Below, one piece after another: positions 10,106 through 17,411 of a stretch of DNA of 39,522 nt. Every line of letters starts with the position of its first letter. Within the stretch, counting starts at the first letter, position 1. The stretch spans positions 1 to 39,522 of the forward strand of contig JAIFKS010000112.1 in NCBI GenBank assembly GCA_020049465.1. The letters run 5' to 3'. The translations under genes were made by a program, and so were the position numbers. This DNA is from a bacterium (lineage in GTDB: Bacteria; Krumholzibacteriota; Krumholzibacteriia; LZORAL124-64-63). Below the pieces are notes generated by a model that had not been told where the DNA came from, did not search any database, and was given only the letters and a program-made list of their open reading frames with translations.

Positions 10106-10438
10106 ATGCAGGAACCAGAGAGCGTGACAGTCAGCATTTTCGGCAAGGAGTACACCCTGCGGGGTGCCGCCGAAGCGGACTACGTGCGGGAGGTGGCGGC
10201 GTTCGTCGACCTGCGCATGAACGAGGTCGCACGCGGCACGCCGGTGGCTTCGACCGTCCGGGTGGCGATCCTGGCCGCGGTGAACATCGCCGACGAACTC
10301 TTCCGTGAGCAGCGCAAGAGAACCGAGGATCTGGCCACGCTCGAAGATAGATCCGATCAGTTGACCCGTCTCCTGGTGAAGGAGATGGTGGGAGACCGCC
10401 CCTCAGAAAACGGTGGTGATTCCCTGCCCGGCGCGTGA
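10106..10438 (+). CDS. zapA: Cell division protein ZapA
   Basis: Cytosolic protein that cross-links FtsZ filaments at the division ring. It is 110 residues, near the family norm. The N-terminal globular part fits the family (VTVSIFGKEYTLRG..EADYVREVAAFVDLRMNEVA, then VRVAILAAVNIADELF), and a C-terminal coiled coil follows (about 65-95). Its neighbours also fit: PheRS genes upstream in many bacteria, and the segment after zapA often encodes 6S RNA. The tail (about 96-110) is probably disordered. Confidence 0.9.
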   Translation: MQEPESVTVSIFGKEYTLRGAAEADYVREVAAFVDLRMNEVARGTPVASTVRVAILAAVNIADELFREQRKRTEDLATLEDRSDQLTRLLVKEMVGDRPSENGGDSLPGA

Positions 10439-10441
10439 TGA

Positions 10442-10578
10442 GTCGTACAAGTGAGCCAACATTTCGCTAGAGGGACTCCGGAGTTTCCGGATGGAAGACA
10501 GCCCTTCGGGGATGGACGAAATCCGGGACAGGGGACCCACCTGGGGCAACACGGTTCAGTTGCTCCGGCTCACACGAC
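10442..10578 (+). ncRNA. Structured RNA candidate downstream of zapA, possibly 6S RNA
   Basis: The zapA-rny gap can fold into one closed structure. GTCGT (10442-10446) pairs with ACGAC (10574-10578) and GTGAGCC (10451-10457) with GGCTCAC (10567-10573), making a 12-bp closing stem with a 4-base bulge. Inside, ATTTCG (10461-10466) can pair with CGAAAT (10517-10522), and GGGGCAAC (10543-10550) with GTTGCTCC (10559-10566, one G-U pair). In many bacteria the 6S RNA gene ssrS lies directly after zapA. I could not align the 6S central bubble with confidence, and the ends are only the limits of the pairing. SRP and RNase P RNA signature motifs are absent. Confidence 0.5.
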
Positions 10579-10645
10579 CGGGCGGGGTAGCTGCCGGCCT
10601 TCCCGATTTCAGCCTTCGTTTCCCATGAAATAGGCGGGAGTGGCC

Positions 10646-12208
10646 ATGGCGCAGATTCCGGTTTACGTCCCGGCGGCCGTGGCGGCCGCGGTGTTCTTCG
10701 CGTTGGGGTGGGTCCTGGCCCGCCGGCGCGGCGAGCGGCTGCACGGGCATTCGACGGCGGCATGCGACCGTCTGTTCGCCGACGCCCAGAAGGAAGCGAC
10801 GGCGGTCGTGAAGGCCGCCGAACTGTCGGCGCGCGAAGAAGCGTACCAGGCGCGCGCGCGTTTCGAGGCGGAAACCGAAACGGTCCGCCGCGAATCTCGC
10901 TCCCGTCAGGAAGCGTTGGATCGTCGCGAGGACAGCCTGGACAAGAAGTCGTCCCTGGTCGACCAGAAGGAAGCCCGGCTGGTCCAGCAGGAAGAAGACC
11001 TCCGGCGCCGCCTGGGGGACGCCGATCTGGTCCATGCCGCTGCGGCCCTGGCGCTCAAACAGCAGACCGAGCGGCTCGAGCAGATCGCCGGCATGACGGC
11101 CGAACGCGCCTGCCAGACACTCATGGAGAACATGATTTCCGAGGCCCGCCACGCCGCTGCGCGCAGCGTTCAGCAGGTGCGCGAGGAAACCGAACGCTCG
11201 GCGAAGCGCGAGGCCGTCAAGATCCTCAGCCTCGCGGTCCAGCGCTATGCAGCCGAGCACGTGGCCGAGACCACGGTGTCGGTCGTGGACCTGCCCAGCG
11301 ACGACATGAAGGGCCGGATCATCGGTCGTGACGGGCGCAACATCCGCGCCTTCGAACAGGCCACCGGCATCGATGTCATCATCGACGACACTCCGAACGC
11401 GGTTGTGGTCTCGGGCTTCGATCCCGTGCGGCGCGAGGTGGCCCGGTTGTCGCTGGACATCCTGGTCCGGGACGGCCGGATCCACCCGGCGCGCATCGAG
11501 GAAGTGGTGCAGCGCTCGGGCGAGGAACTGCGTGAACGCATCCGGGAAGCCGGTGAGCAGGCGTGTCTCGAACTGGGCCTCAAGAACGTGAACTCCGAGT
11601 TGTTCCCCTACATCGGTCGGCTGCACTACCGGACAAGCTACGGCCAGAACCTGTTGAAGCATTCGGCGGAAGTGGCGGCCGTCGCCGGCGTCATCGCCAG
11701 TGAACTGGGTCTGGATCCGAAGTTGGCGCGTCGTTGCGGTTTCCTGCACGACGTGGGCAAGGCCGCCGACCACGAATTCGAGGGCCCGCACGCGGTGATC
11801 GGCGCGCGCCTTTGCAAGAAGTTCGGCGAGGACGCGACGGTGGTCAACGCCGTCGGCGGACACCACCAGGACGTGGAGGCGTCGTCGCCCTACACGTACA
11901 TCACGGCGGCGGCCGACGCGGTGTCCGCTTCCCGTCCCGGCGCGCGGCGCGAAAGCGTCGATTCCTACGTCGAGCGTCTGGAACACCTGGAGAAGATCGC
12001 CGAGAGCTTCGAAGGCGTCGAGAAGTCGTATGCCATCCAGGCCGGACGCGAAGTGCGCGTGATGGTCAACCACACGAAGGTGTCCGATGCCGAAGCGGCG
12101 CTGCTGGCCGAGGAAGTCAGCCGCCGCATCGAGGCGGAACTGGAATACCCCGGCCAGATCCGGATCATGGTGATCCGCGAGACGCGGGCGACGGCGGTGG
12201 CCCGCTAG
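10646..12208 (+). CDS. rny: Ribonuclease Y
   Basis: Membrane-anchored endoribonuclease that starts mRNA decay. It has 520 residues: an N-terminal membrane helix (about 5-25, VYVPAAVAAAVFFALGWVLA), a long coiled coil (about 40-190), a KH domain with GRDG (IIGRDGRNIRAFEQATGIDVIIDDTP) and an HD domain (LLKHSAEVAAVAGVIA.., then FLHDVGKAADHE) whose His-Asp pair binds catalytic metal. The C-terminal EYPGQIRIMVIRE is diagnostic. The frame also holds a GTG at 10640, but it overlaps the SD (AGGCGGGAG, 10632-10640), which is well spaced for ATG 10646. Having rny rather than RNase E is typical of Firmicutes and many less-studied phyla. Confidence 0.97.
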   Translation: MAQIPVYVPAAVAAAVFFALGWVLARRRGERLHGHSTAACDRLFADAQKEATAVVKAAELSAREEAYQARARFEAETETVRRESRSRQEALDRREDSLDKKSSLVDQKEARLVQQEEDLRRRLGDADLVHAAAALALKQQTERLEQIAGMTAERACQTLMENMISEARHAAARSVQQVREETERSAKREAVKILSLAVQRYAAEHVAETTVSVVDLPSDDMKGRIIGRDGRNIRAFEQATGIDVIIDDTPNAVVVSGFDPVRREVARLSLDILVRDGRIHPARIEEVVQRSGEELRERIREAGEQACLELGLKNVNSELFPYIGRLHYRTSYGQNLLKHSAEVAAVAGVIASELGLDPKLARRCGFLHDVGKAADHEFEGPHAVIGARLCKKFGEDATVVNAVGGHHQDVEASSPYTYITAAADAVSASRPGARRESVDSYVERLEHLEKIAESFEGVEKSYAIQAGREVRVMVNHTKVSDAEAALLAEEVSRRIEAELEYPGQIRIMVIRETRATAVAR

Positions 12209-12252
12209 GGTGCGTGTGACCCCGGCGGTGCGGACGGAATCCGGGAGGCGGA

Positions 12253-13134
12253 GTGGAAACGCTGATGCTCAAGGGCGCGCCGGTGCGCGACGCGGTCTTC
12301 TCGGTCCTCAAGGGCAAGGTTGCGTCGGCGCCGCGACGGCCCGGTCTGGCGGTCGTGCTCGTGGGCGACGATCCGGCTTCGGCCGTGTATGTCAGCCACA
12401 AGGGCAAGGGCTGCGACGAGGTCGGATTCCACCACGTGACGCACTGCCTGCCGGCCTCGACGCCGCAGGCGCAGGTGCTGTCGCTGATCGCGCAGCTGAA
12501 CACCGATCCGGCCATCGACGGGATCCTGGTTCAGCTGCCGCTTCCGAAAGGCATCGACCAGGAGGCGGTCCTGCTGGCGGTGGACCCGCGCAAGGACGTC
12601 GACGGATTCCATCCCGTGAATCTGGGGCTGCTGGTGGCCGGCAAGCCGCGCTTCGTCCCCTGCACGCCGAAGGGCATCCTGCGGCTGCTCGAGCACTACG
12701 GCATCACGACCGCGGGACGGACGGTGGCGGTGGTCGGCCGGAGCGTCATCGTGGGGCGTCCGGTGAGCCTGTTGCTGTCGCTCAAGGGCGCCATGGGCGA
12801 CGCCACGGTGACGATGTGCCACTCGGCGACGCGTAACCTCGCGGCGGTGACTGCGTCCTGCGATATCGTGATCGCCGCGATGGGCGTGCCGCGCGCGCTG
12901 GGAGCCGATGCCATCGGCGAGGGCGCCGTGGTGATCGACGTCGGCATCAACCGCATCGCCGATCCGACGCGTACCGGCGGACAGCGCCTGGTGGGCGACG
13001 TGGACGAAGCGGCCGTACGCGGTCGAGCCGGGGCGCTGACGCCGGTTCCGGGAGGCATCGGACCGATGACCATCGCCATGCTGCTGGAGAACACCTGGGA
13101 GGCGTTCGCGCGGGCGGAGGGCGTCGATGCCTGA
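12253..13134 (+). CDS. folD: Bifunctional methylenetetrahydrofolate dehydrogenase/cyclohydrolase
   Basis: Interconverts 5,10-methylene-, methenyl- and 10-formyl-tetrahydrofolate for one-carbon metabolism. It has 293 residues. The catalytic YxxxK is present (YVSHK, near residue 51), with DGILVQLPLP, the PRKDVDGFHPVN block, PCTPKGILRLLEHYGI, the dinucleotide-binding VVGRSVIVGRP (usual GRSNIVGRP with Asn replaced by Val) and GDVDEAA..TPVPGGIGPMTIAMLLENT. The GTG start follows GGGAGG; an in-frame ATG at 12265 is an alternative. The next gene overlaps its 3' end by eight bases. Confidence 0.96.
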   Translation: METLMLKGAPVRDAVFSVLKGKVASAPRRPGLAVVLVGDDPASAVYVSHKGKGCDEVGFHHVTHCLPASTPQAQVLSLIAQLNTDPAIDGILVQLPLPKGIDQEAVLLAVDPRKDVDGFHPVNLGLLVAGKPRFVPCTPKGILRLLEHYGITTAGRTVAVVGRSVIVGRPVSLLLSLKGAMGDATVTMCHSATRNLAAVTASCDIVIAAMGVPRALGADAIGEGAVVIDVGINRIADPTRTGGQRLVGDVDEAAVRGRAGALTPVPGGIGPMTIAMLLENTWEAFARAEGVDA

Positions 13135-14035
13135 GGCGGAACTGGCGCGGGAACTGCGACGCGAACAGAAGGCCGTCGAAAAGGCACTGGCCGCGGAATT
13201 GCGGGCCGGCGGAGGCGTGCCACCGCGTCTGCGGCAGGCGATGGCCCACAGCCTGCTGGGCGGCGGCAAGCGCCTGCGTCCGGTTCTGCTCCTGTGGACC
13301 TATGACGCGGTGGCGGGACGGCGCCGACCGGTGGTGACGCGCGCGGAGGCGCTGCGGGCGGCCGCGGGCCTGGAGATGGTTCATACCTATTCGCTGATCC
13401 ACGACGATCTGCCGGCGATGGACGACGACGTGCTCCGCCGCGGACGGCCCACCTGCCACGTCGTCTTCGGCGAAGCGACGGCCATCCTGGCGGGCGACGG
13501 CCTGCAGGCGCGCGGATTCGAGCTGCTGGCCCTGGGCGGTGGGCCGCTGGGCGGGCCTCTGGTCGCGCGCGTCGCGGCCGCGGTGGGTCCCGGCGGCATG
13601 GTGGGCGGGCAGCAGGCCGATCTGGAGGCGGAAGGCCTCGCGGTGACCGCGGCCGCGGTCCGCAGCATCCACCTGGGCAAGACGGCCCGGCTTCTGGCAG
13701 CGGCGCTGGCCGGGGGCGCCCTGCTGGGCGGCGCCACGGCGCGCACGGTGGCCGCGGTCGAAGCGGCGGCTCTCCATCTGGGGCTCGCGTTCCAGGGGGC
13801 CGACGATCTGCTGGACGTGACCGGCACGGCGGGCGAACTGGGTAAGACCGCGGGCAAGGACGCGGCCGCAGGGAAGGCGACCTGGGTACGGGTTGAAGGC
13901 CTGGAGGCCGCCACGCGGCGCACGCGCCGGCTGGGTGAGAAGGGTCTGGCTGATCTGACGAAGGCGCTGCCGGCCGGACCGGCCCGGGAGCGCCTGCTGG
14001 AACTGGGCGCCATGATGTGGCGGCGGGACCGCTGA
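13127..14035 (+). CDS. ispA: Polyprenyl (farnesyl/geranylgeranyl) diphosphate synthase
   Basis: Condenses isopentenyl diphosphate with an allylic diphosphate to make C15-C20 prenyl chains. It has 302 residues. The first Asp-rich motif (HDDLPAMDDDVLRRGRPTCH) has the two-residue insertion typical of bacterial FPP/GGPP synthases; GGKRLRP and the second Asp-rich motif (GADDLLDVTG) are present. The chain length made cannot be told from this. It overlaps folD by eight bases, and dxs, which makes the isoprenoid precursor, lies two genes downstream, giving an isoprenoid grouping. The symbol is by family and GGPP synthase is possible. Confidence 0.88.
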   Translation: MPEAELARELRREQKAVEKALAAELRAGGGVPPRLRQAMAHSLLGGGKRLRPVLLLWTYDAVAGRRRPVVTRAEALRAAAGLEMVHTYSLIHDDLPAMDDDVLRRGRPTCHVVFGEATAILAGDGLQARGFELLALGGGPLGGPLVARVAAAVGPGGMVGGQQADLEAEGLAVTAAAVRSIHLGKTARLLAAALAGGALLGGATARTVAAVEAAALHLGLAFQGADDLLDVTGTAGELGKTAGKDAAAGKATWVRVEGLEAATRRTRRLGEKGLADLTKALPAGPARERLLELGAMMWRRDR

Positions 14036-14050
14036 CGGTCCGGCCGAGCC

Positions 14051-14509
14051 GTGCGGGGGAATACGGTGGGCGAGTGGCCGATCTGGGCGCTGGTGGGGGT
14101 GTGCGCTGTGGCGGGACAGGGCGCCAAGTTCACGCTGTACTCGGCGGTGGCCCGGCGTCCGGCGCCGGCCGCGCTGTTCCAGGGCTATGGGGCCCCCAGC
14201 CTGCCGGCGGCCGTGCTGTCTTGCCTGTTGACCCTGATGGTGATCCACCGCGGCTGGCGGTCGAGCGAGGCCTCGTTCGCCCTGGTGCTGGCCGTGGTCG
14301 CAGTCCACGACACGGTCAAACTGCGGTTGGCGGCGACGCGGCAGCGCGAGATCGTGCATGCGATCGTGACGACCGAGCCGGCGGCCGGCGAACTGCGGCG
14401 AAGGGTGGCGGGCTTCCTGGATCCTCTGACGCACCACCCGGCGCACGTCGCGGCCGGGATCCTGTTCGGGGCGTTGTTCGCGGTGGCCGCCAGCCCGGGG
14501 CCGCGCTAG
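14051..14509 (+). CDS. DUF212-like (divergent PAP2-related) membrane protein
   Basis: A 152-residue protein with about four hydrophobic segments (about 8-24, 45-65, 75-95 and 130-148). The layout resembles DUF212, a small relative of acid phosphatase/haloperoxidase proteins: an N-terminal helix with GQGAKF, a central G(A)PS segment (GAPSLPAAVLSCL, where the family has GMPSSHSA), a HDTVKLR segment in place of DAxGVR, and HHPAHVAAGILFG in place of GHTPLEVxxG. The phosphatase-type Ser-His is not preserved, so enzymatic activity is doubtful. A second in-frame GTG at 14066, five bases after GGGGGA, is an equally good start. It lies between the prenyl synthase and dxs, so a link to prenyl phosphates is tempting but unproven. 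Confidence 0.7.
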   Translation: MRGNTVGEWPIWALVGVCAVAGQGAKFTLYSAVARRPAPAALFQGYGAPSLPAAVLSCLLTLMVIHRGWRSSEASFALVLAVVAVHDTVKLRLAATRQREIVHAIVTTEPAAGELRRRVAGFLDPLTHHPAHVAAGILFGALFAVAASPGPR

Positions 14510-14559
14510 TCTGGGCGAATGTCGGCCACCGCGGCGCTGGTGACCGGCCACTGTGGGAA

Positions 14560-14583
14560 GGCCAGTGAAAACGGCCAGTGAAA
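14560..14583 (+). repeat. Short tandem repeat upstream of dxs
   Basis: GGCCAGTGAAA occurs at 14560-14570 and again at 14573-14583, next to a related inverted GGCCACTG at 14546-14553. It overlaps the region of the alternative GTG start of dxs. It is probably a small slippage duplication, possibly a protein-binding site. Confidence 0.5.
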
Positions 14584-14592
14584 GAAGGCGAC

Positions 14593-16506
14593 ATGGGCGG
14601 GATCCTGACCGGTATCGGCGGGCCTGAGGATATCAAGAAATTGACGGGCGAGGAAATGACCCGCCTGTGCGCCGAATTGCGCGAACAGATCATCTCGTCG
14701 GTGTCGCGAACCGGCGGGCATCTGGGCGCCAGCCTGGGCGTCGTCGAACTGACGGTGGCCCTGCACCGGGTCTTCTCGTCACCGCGCGACAAGATCGTCT
14801 GGGATGTCGGCCACCAGGCCTACGGCCACAAGCTGCTCACCGGCCGGCTGGCCGGCTTCGACACGCTGCGACGCCAGGGCGGCGTCTCCGGCTTCCCGAA
14901 GCGCAGCGAGAGCATCCACGACACTTTCGGCGTCGGTCATGCCAGCACGGCGATCAGCGCGGCGGTGGGGTATGCCGCCGCCCGCGACGCGCGGGGCGAC
15001 GACAACGCCGTGATCGCGGTGGTCGGCGACGGCGCGTTGACCGGCGGCCTGGCCTACGAAGGCCTGAACAACGCGGGCCAGCTGGGCACCAACCTGATCG
15101 TCGTCCTGAACGACAACAAGATGAGCATTTCGCCCAACGTGGGCGCCATCTCGAAGTACCTGACGCGGATCACCAGCGGACGCAGCTACCTGCGCCTGGA
15201 AGCGGACATCTGGGATCTGCTGGGAAAGATCCCGCACGGCAGCAAGGCGCAGGTGCTGGCCGGACGCATCAAGGAGAGCCTGAAGCAGCTGGTCGTGCCG
15301 ACCATCCTGTTCGAGGAACTGGGCTTCAAGTACTACGGTCCGCTGGACGGTCACGATCTTCCTCTGCTGGTCAGCACGCTGCAGGCCGTGCGGCAGGTGA
15401 AGGGCCCGATCCTGATCCACCTGATCACCGAGAAGGGCAAGGGCTACCGCTTCGCCGAACAGGATGGGCAGCGCTACCACGGCGTGGGCAAGTTCGACAA
15501 GTCCGAAGGCATCAAGATCGTGGCGCCGACGGTGCCTTCGTACACCGATGTCTTCGGCGACACGCTCTGCGGGATGGCGGCGGCCGACCCGCGCATCCAC
15601 GGTATCACCGCCGCGATGCCGTCGGGCACGGGTCTGGATCGGCTGCGTGCGGAACAGCCTCGACGCTGCCATGACGTGGGCATTGCCGAGGGGCACGCCG
15701 TAACCTTTGCCGCTGGCCTGGCCTGCGATGGGGCGAAGCCGGTCGTGGCCATCTATTCGACGTTTCTTCAGCGGGCCGTCGACCAGATCATCCACGACGT
15801 GGCCCTGCAGCACCTGCCGGTGGTGTTCGCGGTCGACCGCGGCGGTGTGGTGGGCGAGGACGGACCCACCCATCACGGCGTCTTCGATCTGACCTTCCTG
15901 CGCATGGTGCCCGGCATGATGGTGATGGCGCCGCGCGACGAGGACCAGCTGCGGCACATGCTGGCCACGGCGCTCGCGCGTGAAGACGGTCCGAGTGCGC
16001 TGCGCTATCCGCGCGGCGCCGGCCGGGGTCTGGCGCTGGATGGACCGCCGCTGCCGCTGCCGATCGGCACCGCCGAAACCCTGCGGAGCGGCGCCGACGC
16101 CTGCCTGCTGGCGGTGGGCTCGCTGGTCTACCCGGCGCTGGCCGCGGCCGACCTGCTGGCCAGGCGTGGTTTCGAAGTCGAGGTCGTGGACATGCGGTTC
16201 GTCAAGCCGCTGGACGAAGCCGTGCTGTGCGATGTCTGGCGGCGCCATCGCGAAGTGTTCACGCTGGAAGAGAACACCGTGCTGGGCGGCTTCGGGGCCG
16301 GGGTGCTGGAATGGGCGGCCGCGCACGAGGAGATCAGCCCGCCGCACGTGACCTGCGTGGGCATTCCGGACGCGTTCCAGGAACACGCGACGCGCGCCGA
16401 ACTGCTGGCGGACATGGGCCTGGACGCGGCCTCGCTCGCCGAAAGGGTCGCCGGCAGGCTCGCCGAAACCCGCGCCGGCGGCTCGCGCGCCGGGAGCGCG
16501 TCTTGA
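14593..16506 (+). CDS. dxs: 1-deoxy-D-xylulose-5-phosphate synthase
   Basis: Thiamine-diphosphate enzyme that makes DXP from pyruvate and glyceraldehyde 3-phosphate, the first step of the MEP isoprenoid pathway. From ATG 14593 it has 637 residues. The transketolase-type N domain shows SRTGGHLGASLGVVELTVALH, WDVGHQAYGHK and the ThDP motif GDGALTGG..NN. The pyrimidine-binding domain has DVGIAEGHAVTFAAGLA and the C-terminal domain is complete. The frame runs up to GTG 14578, but ATG 14593 behind AGAAGG gives the typical start MGGILTGIGGPEDIKKL. Its stop overlaps the nadK start by four bases. Confidence 0.97.
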   Translation: MGGILTGIGGPEDIKKLTGEEMTRLCAELREQIISSVSRTGGHLGASLGVVELTVALHRVFSSPRDKIVWDVGHQAYGHKLLTGRLAGFDTLRRQGGVSGFPKRSESIHDTFGVGHASTAISAAVGYAAARDARGDDNAVIAVVGDGALTGGLAYEGLNNAGQLGTNLIVVLNDNKMSISPNVGAISKYLTRITSGRSYLRLEADIWDLLGKIPHGSKAQVLAGRIKESLKQLVVPTILFEELGFKYYGPLDGHDLPLLVSTLQAVRQVKGPILIHLITEKGKGYRFAEQDGQRYHGVGKFDKSEGIKIVAPTVPSYTDVFGDTLCGMAAADPRIHGITAAMPSGTGLDRLRAEQPRRCHDVGIAEGHAVTFAAGLACDGAKPVVAIYSTFLQRAVDQIIHDVALQHLPVVFAVDRGGVVGEDGPTHHGVFDLTFLRMVPGMMVMAPRDEDQLRHMLATALAREDGPSALRYPRGAGRGLALDGPPLPLPIGTAETLRSGADACLLAVGSLVYPALAAADLLARRGFEVEVVDMRFVKPLDEAVLCDVWRRHREVFTLEENTVLGGFGAGVLEWAAAHEEISPPHVTCVGIPDAFQEHATRAELLADMGLDAASLAERVAGRLAETRAGGSRAGSAS

Positions 16507-17411
16507 CCCCCGGACACCGAAGCCCGCCGCTGCGCGTGGTCGGCGTCCTGGGCAACGCTGCGAAGCCGGAGTTGCCTCCGGCCATCGCGACAGCGGTGTC
16601 AGCCTGCCGCGGCCATGGTGTGCGGGTACTGGCGGCACGCGAGCTGGCCGGCGTGGTTCCAGCCGACGTCCCCCTGTTGGACACCGGGGAACTGGTTGCC
16701 GCCGCCGATGTGATCGTCGCGTTCGGTGGCGACGGCACGATGTTGCGCGCGGCCCGCGCGCTGGATGGCACGGAGGTGCCGCTGCTGGGTGTGAACCTGG
16801 GTTCGCTGGGCTATCTGACGGACATCCCGTTGCCGGAACTCGAGCGGGCTTTCGCTCAGTTGGTGGCGGGCGATTTCCATCTCGAGGACCGCACCCAGGT
16901 CGTTTGCCGGGTGCTGCGCGACGGGCAGGAGCAGGACAGCCTGACGGCGCTGAACGACCTGGTGATCAACATGGGGCCGCTGCCGCGCGCACTGGAGATG
17001 GAGCTGCGACTGGACGGTGATTCGCTGGGCCATTTCCTGGGCGACGGCGTGGTCGTCAGCACGCCCACCGGATCGACGGCCTACAATCTGTCGGCCGGCG
17101 GGCCCATCTGCCAGAACGCCGTGCCGTGCCTGCTGATCGCCCCGATCTGCCCCCATGCGCTGGGCATGCGGCCGCTGGTGGTGCCCGAATCCACGGCCAT
17201 CGAGATCATTCTGCTGAATACCGGCGAGGGAGCGGTTCTGACGGCGGATGGGCAGGAGACCTGTCTGCTGGCGAACGGCGACCACCTTGTCTTCGGTGTC
17301 GCGGAAGCCCGCGTGCGGCTGGTCAAGTTCCCGCAGAGCAGCTTCTACCGCGTCATGCGGCACAAGCTGAACTGGGGCGGACCACGCCGGCGCGAACAGA
17401 AAGGGCGATGA
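16503..17411 (+). CDS. nadK: NAD kinase
   Basis: Phosphorylates NAD to NADP. The protein of about 302 residues has the catalytic GGDGT loop (VIVAFGGDGTMLRAAR), GVNLGSLGYLTDIP, ALNDLVIN and the NAD-binding HFLGDGVVVSTPTGSTAYNLSAGGPI, then CPHALGMRPLVVPE. The start is inferred: TTG at 16503 overlaps the dxs stop (TTGA) and lies six bases after GGGAG (16492-16496), giving TPGHRSPPLRVVGVLGN. The frame stays open farther upstream inside dxs, but that part has no NadK similarity. It sits in a tight dxs-nadK-recN operon with overlapping ends. Confidence 0.95.
   Translation: MTPGHRSPPLRVVGVLGNAAKPELPPAIATAVSACRGHGVRVLAARELAGVVPADVPLLDTGELVAAADVIVAFGGDGTMLRAARALDGTEVPLLGVNLGSLGYLTDIPLPELERAFAQLVAGDFHLEDRTQVVCRVLRDGQEQDSLTALNDLVINMGPLPRALEMELRLDGDSLGHFLGDGVVVSTPTGSTAYNLSAGGPICQNAVPCLLIAPICPHALGMRPLVVPESTAIEIILLNTGEGAVLTADGQETCLLANGDHLVFGVAEARVRLVKFPQSSFYRVMRHKLNWGGPRRREQKGR

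Noticed and set aside
10442..10640. SRP RNA or RNase P RNA in the zapA-rny gap
   Set aside because: The SRP GGAAGG..AGCAGC-type core and the RNase P GAGGAAAGUCCG motif are absent; 6S remains the best option by position.
14779..16638. 619-codon minus-strand frame opposite dxs
   Set aside because: Shadow of dxs; no SD and no family resemblance.
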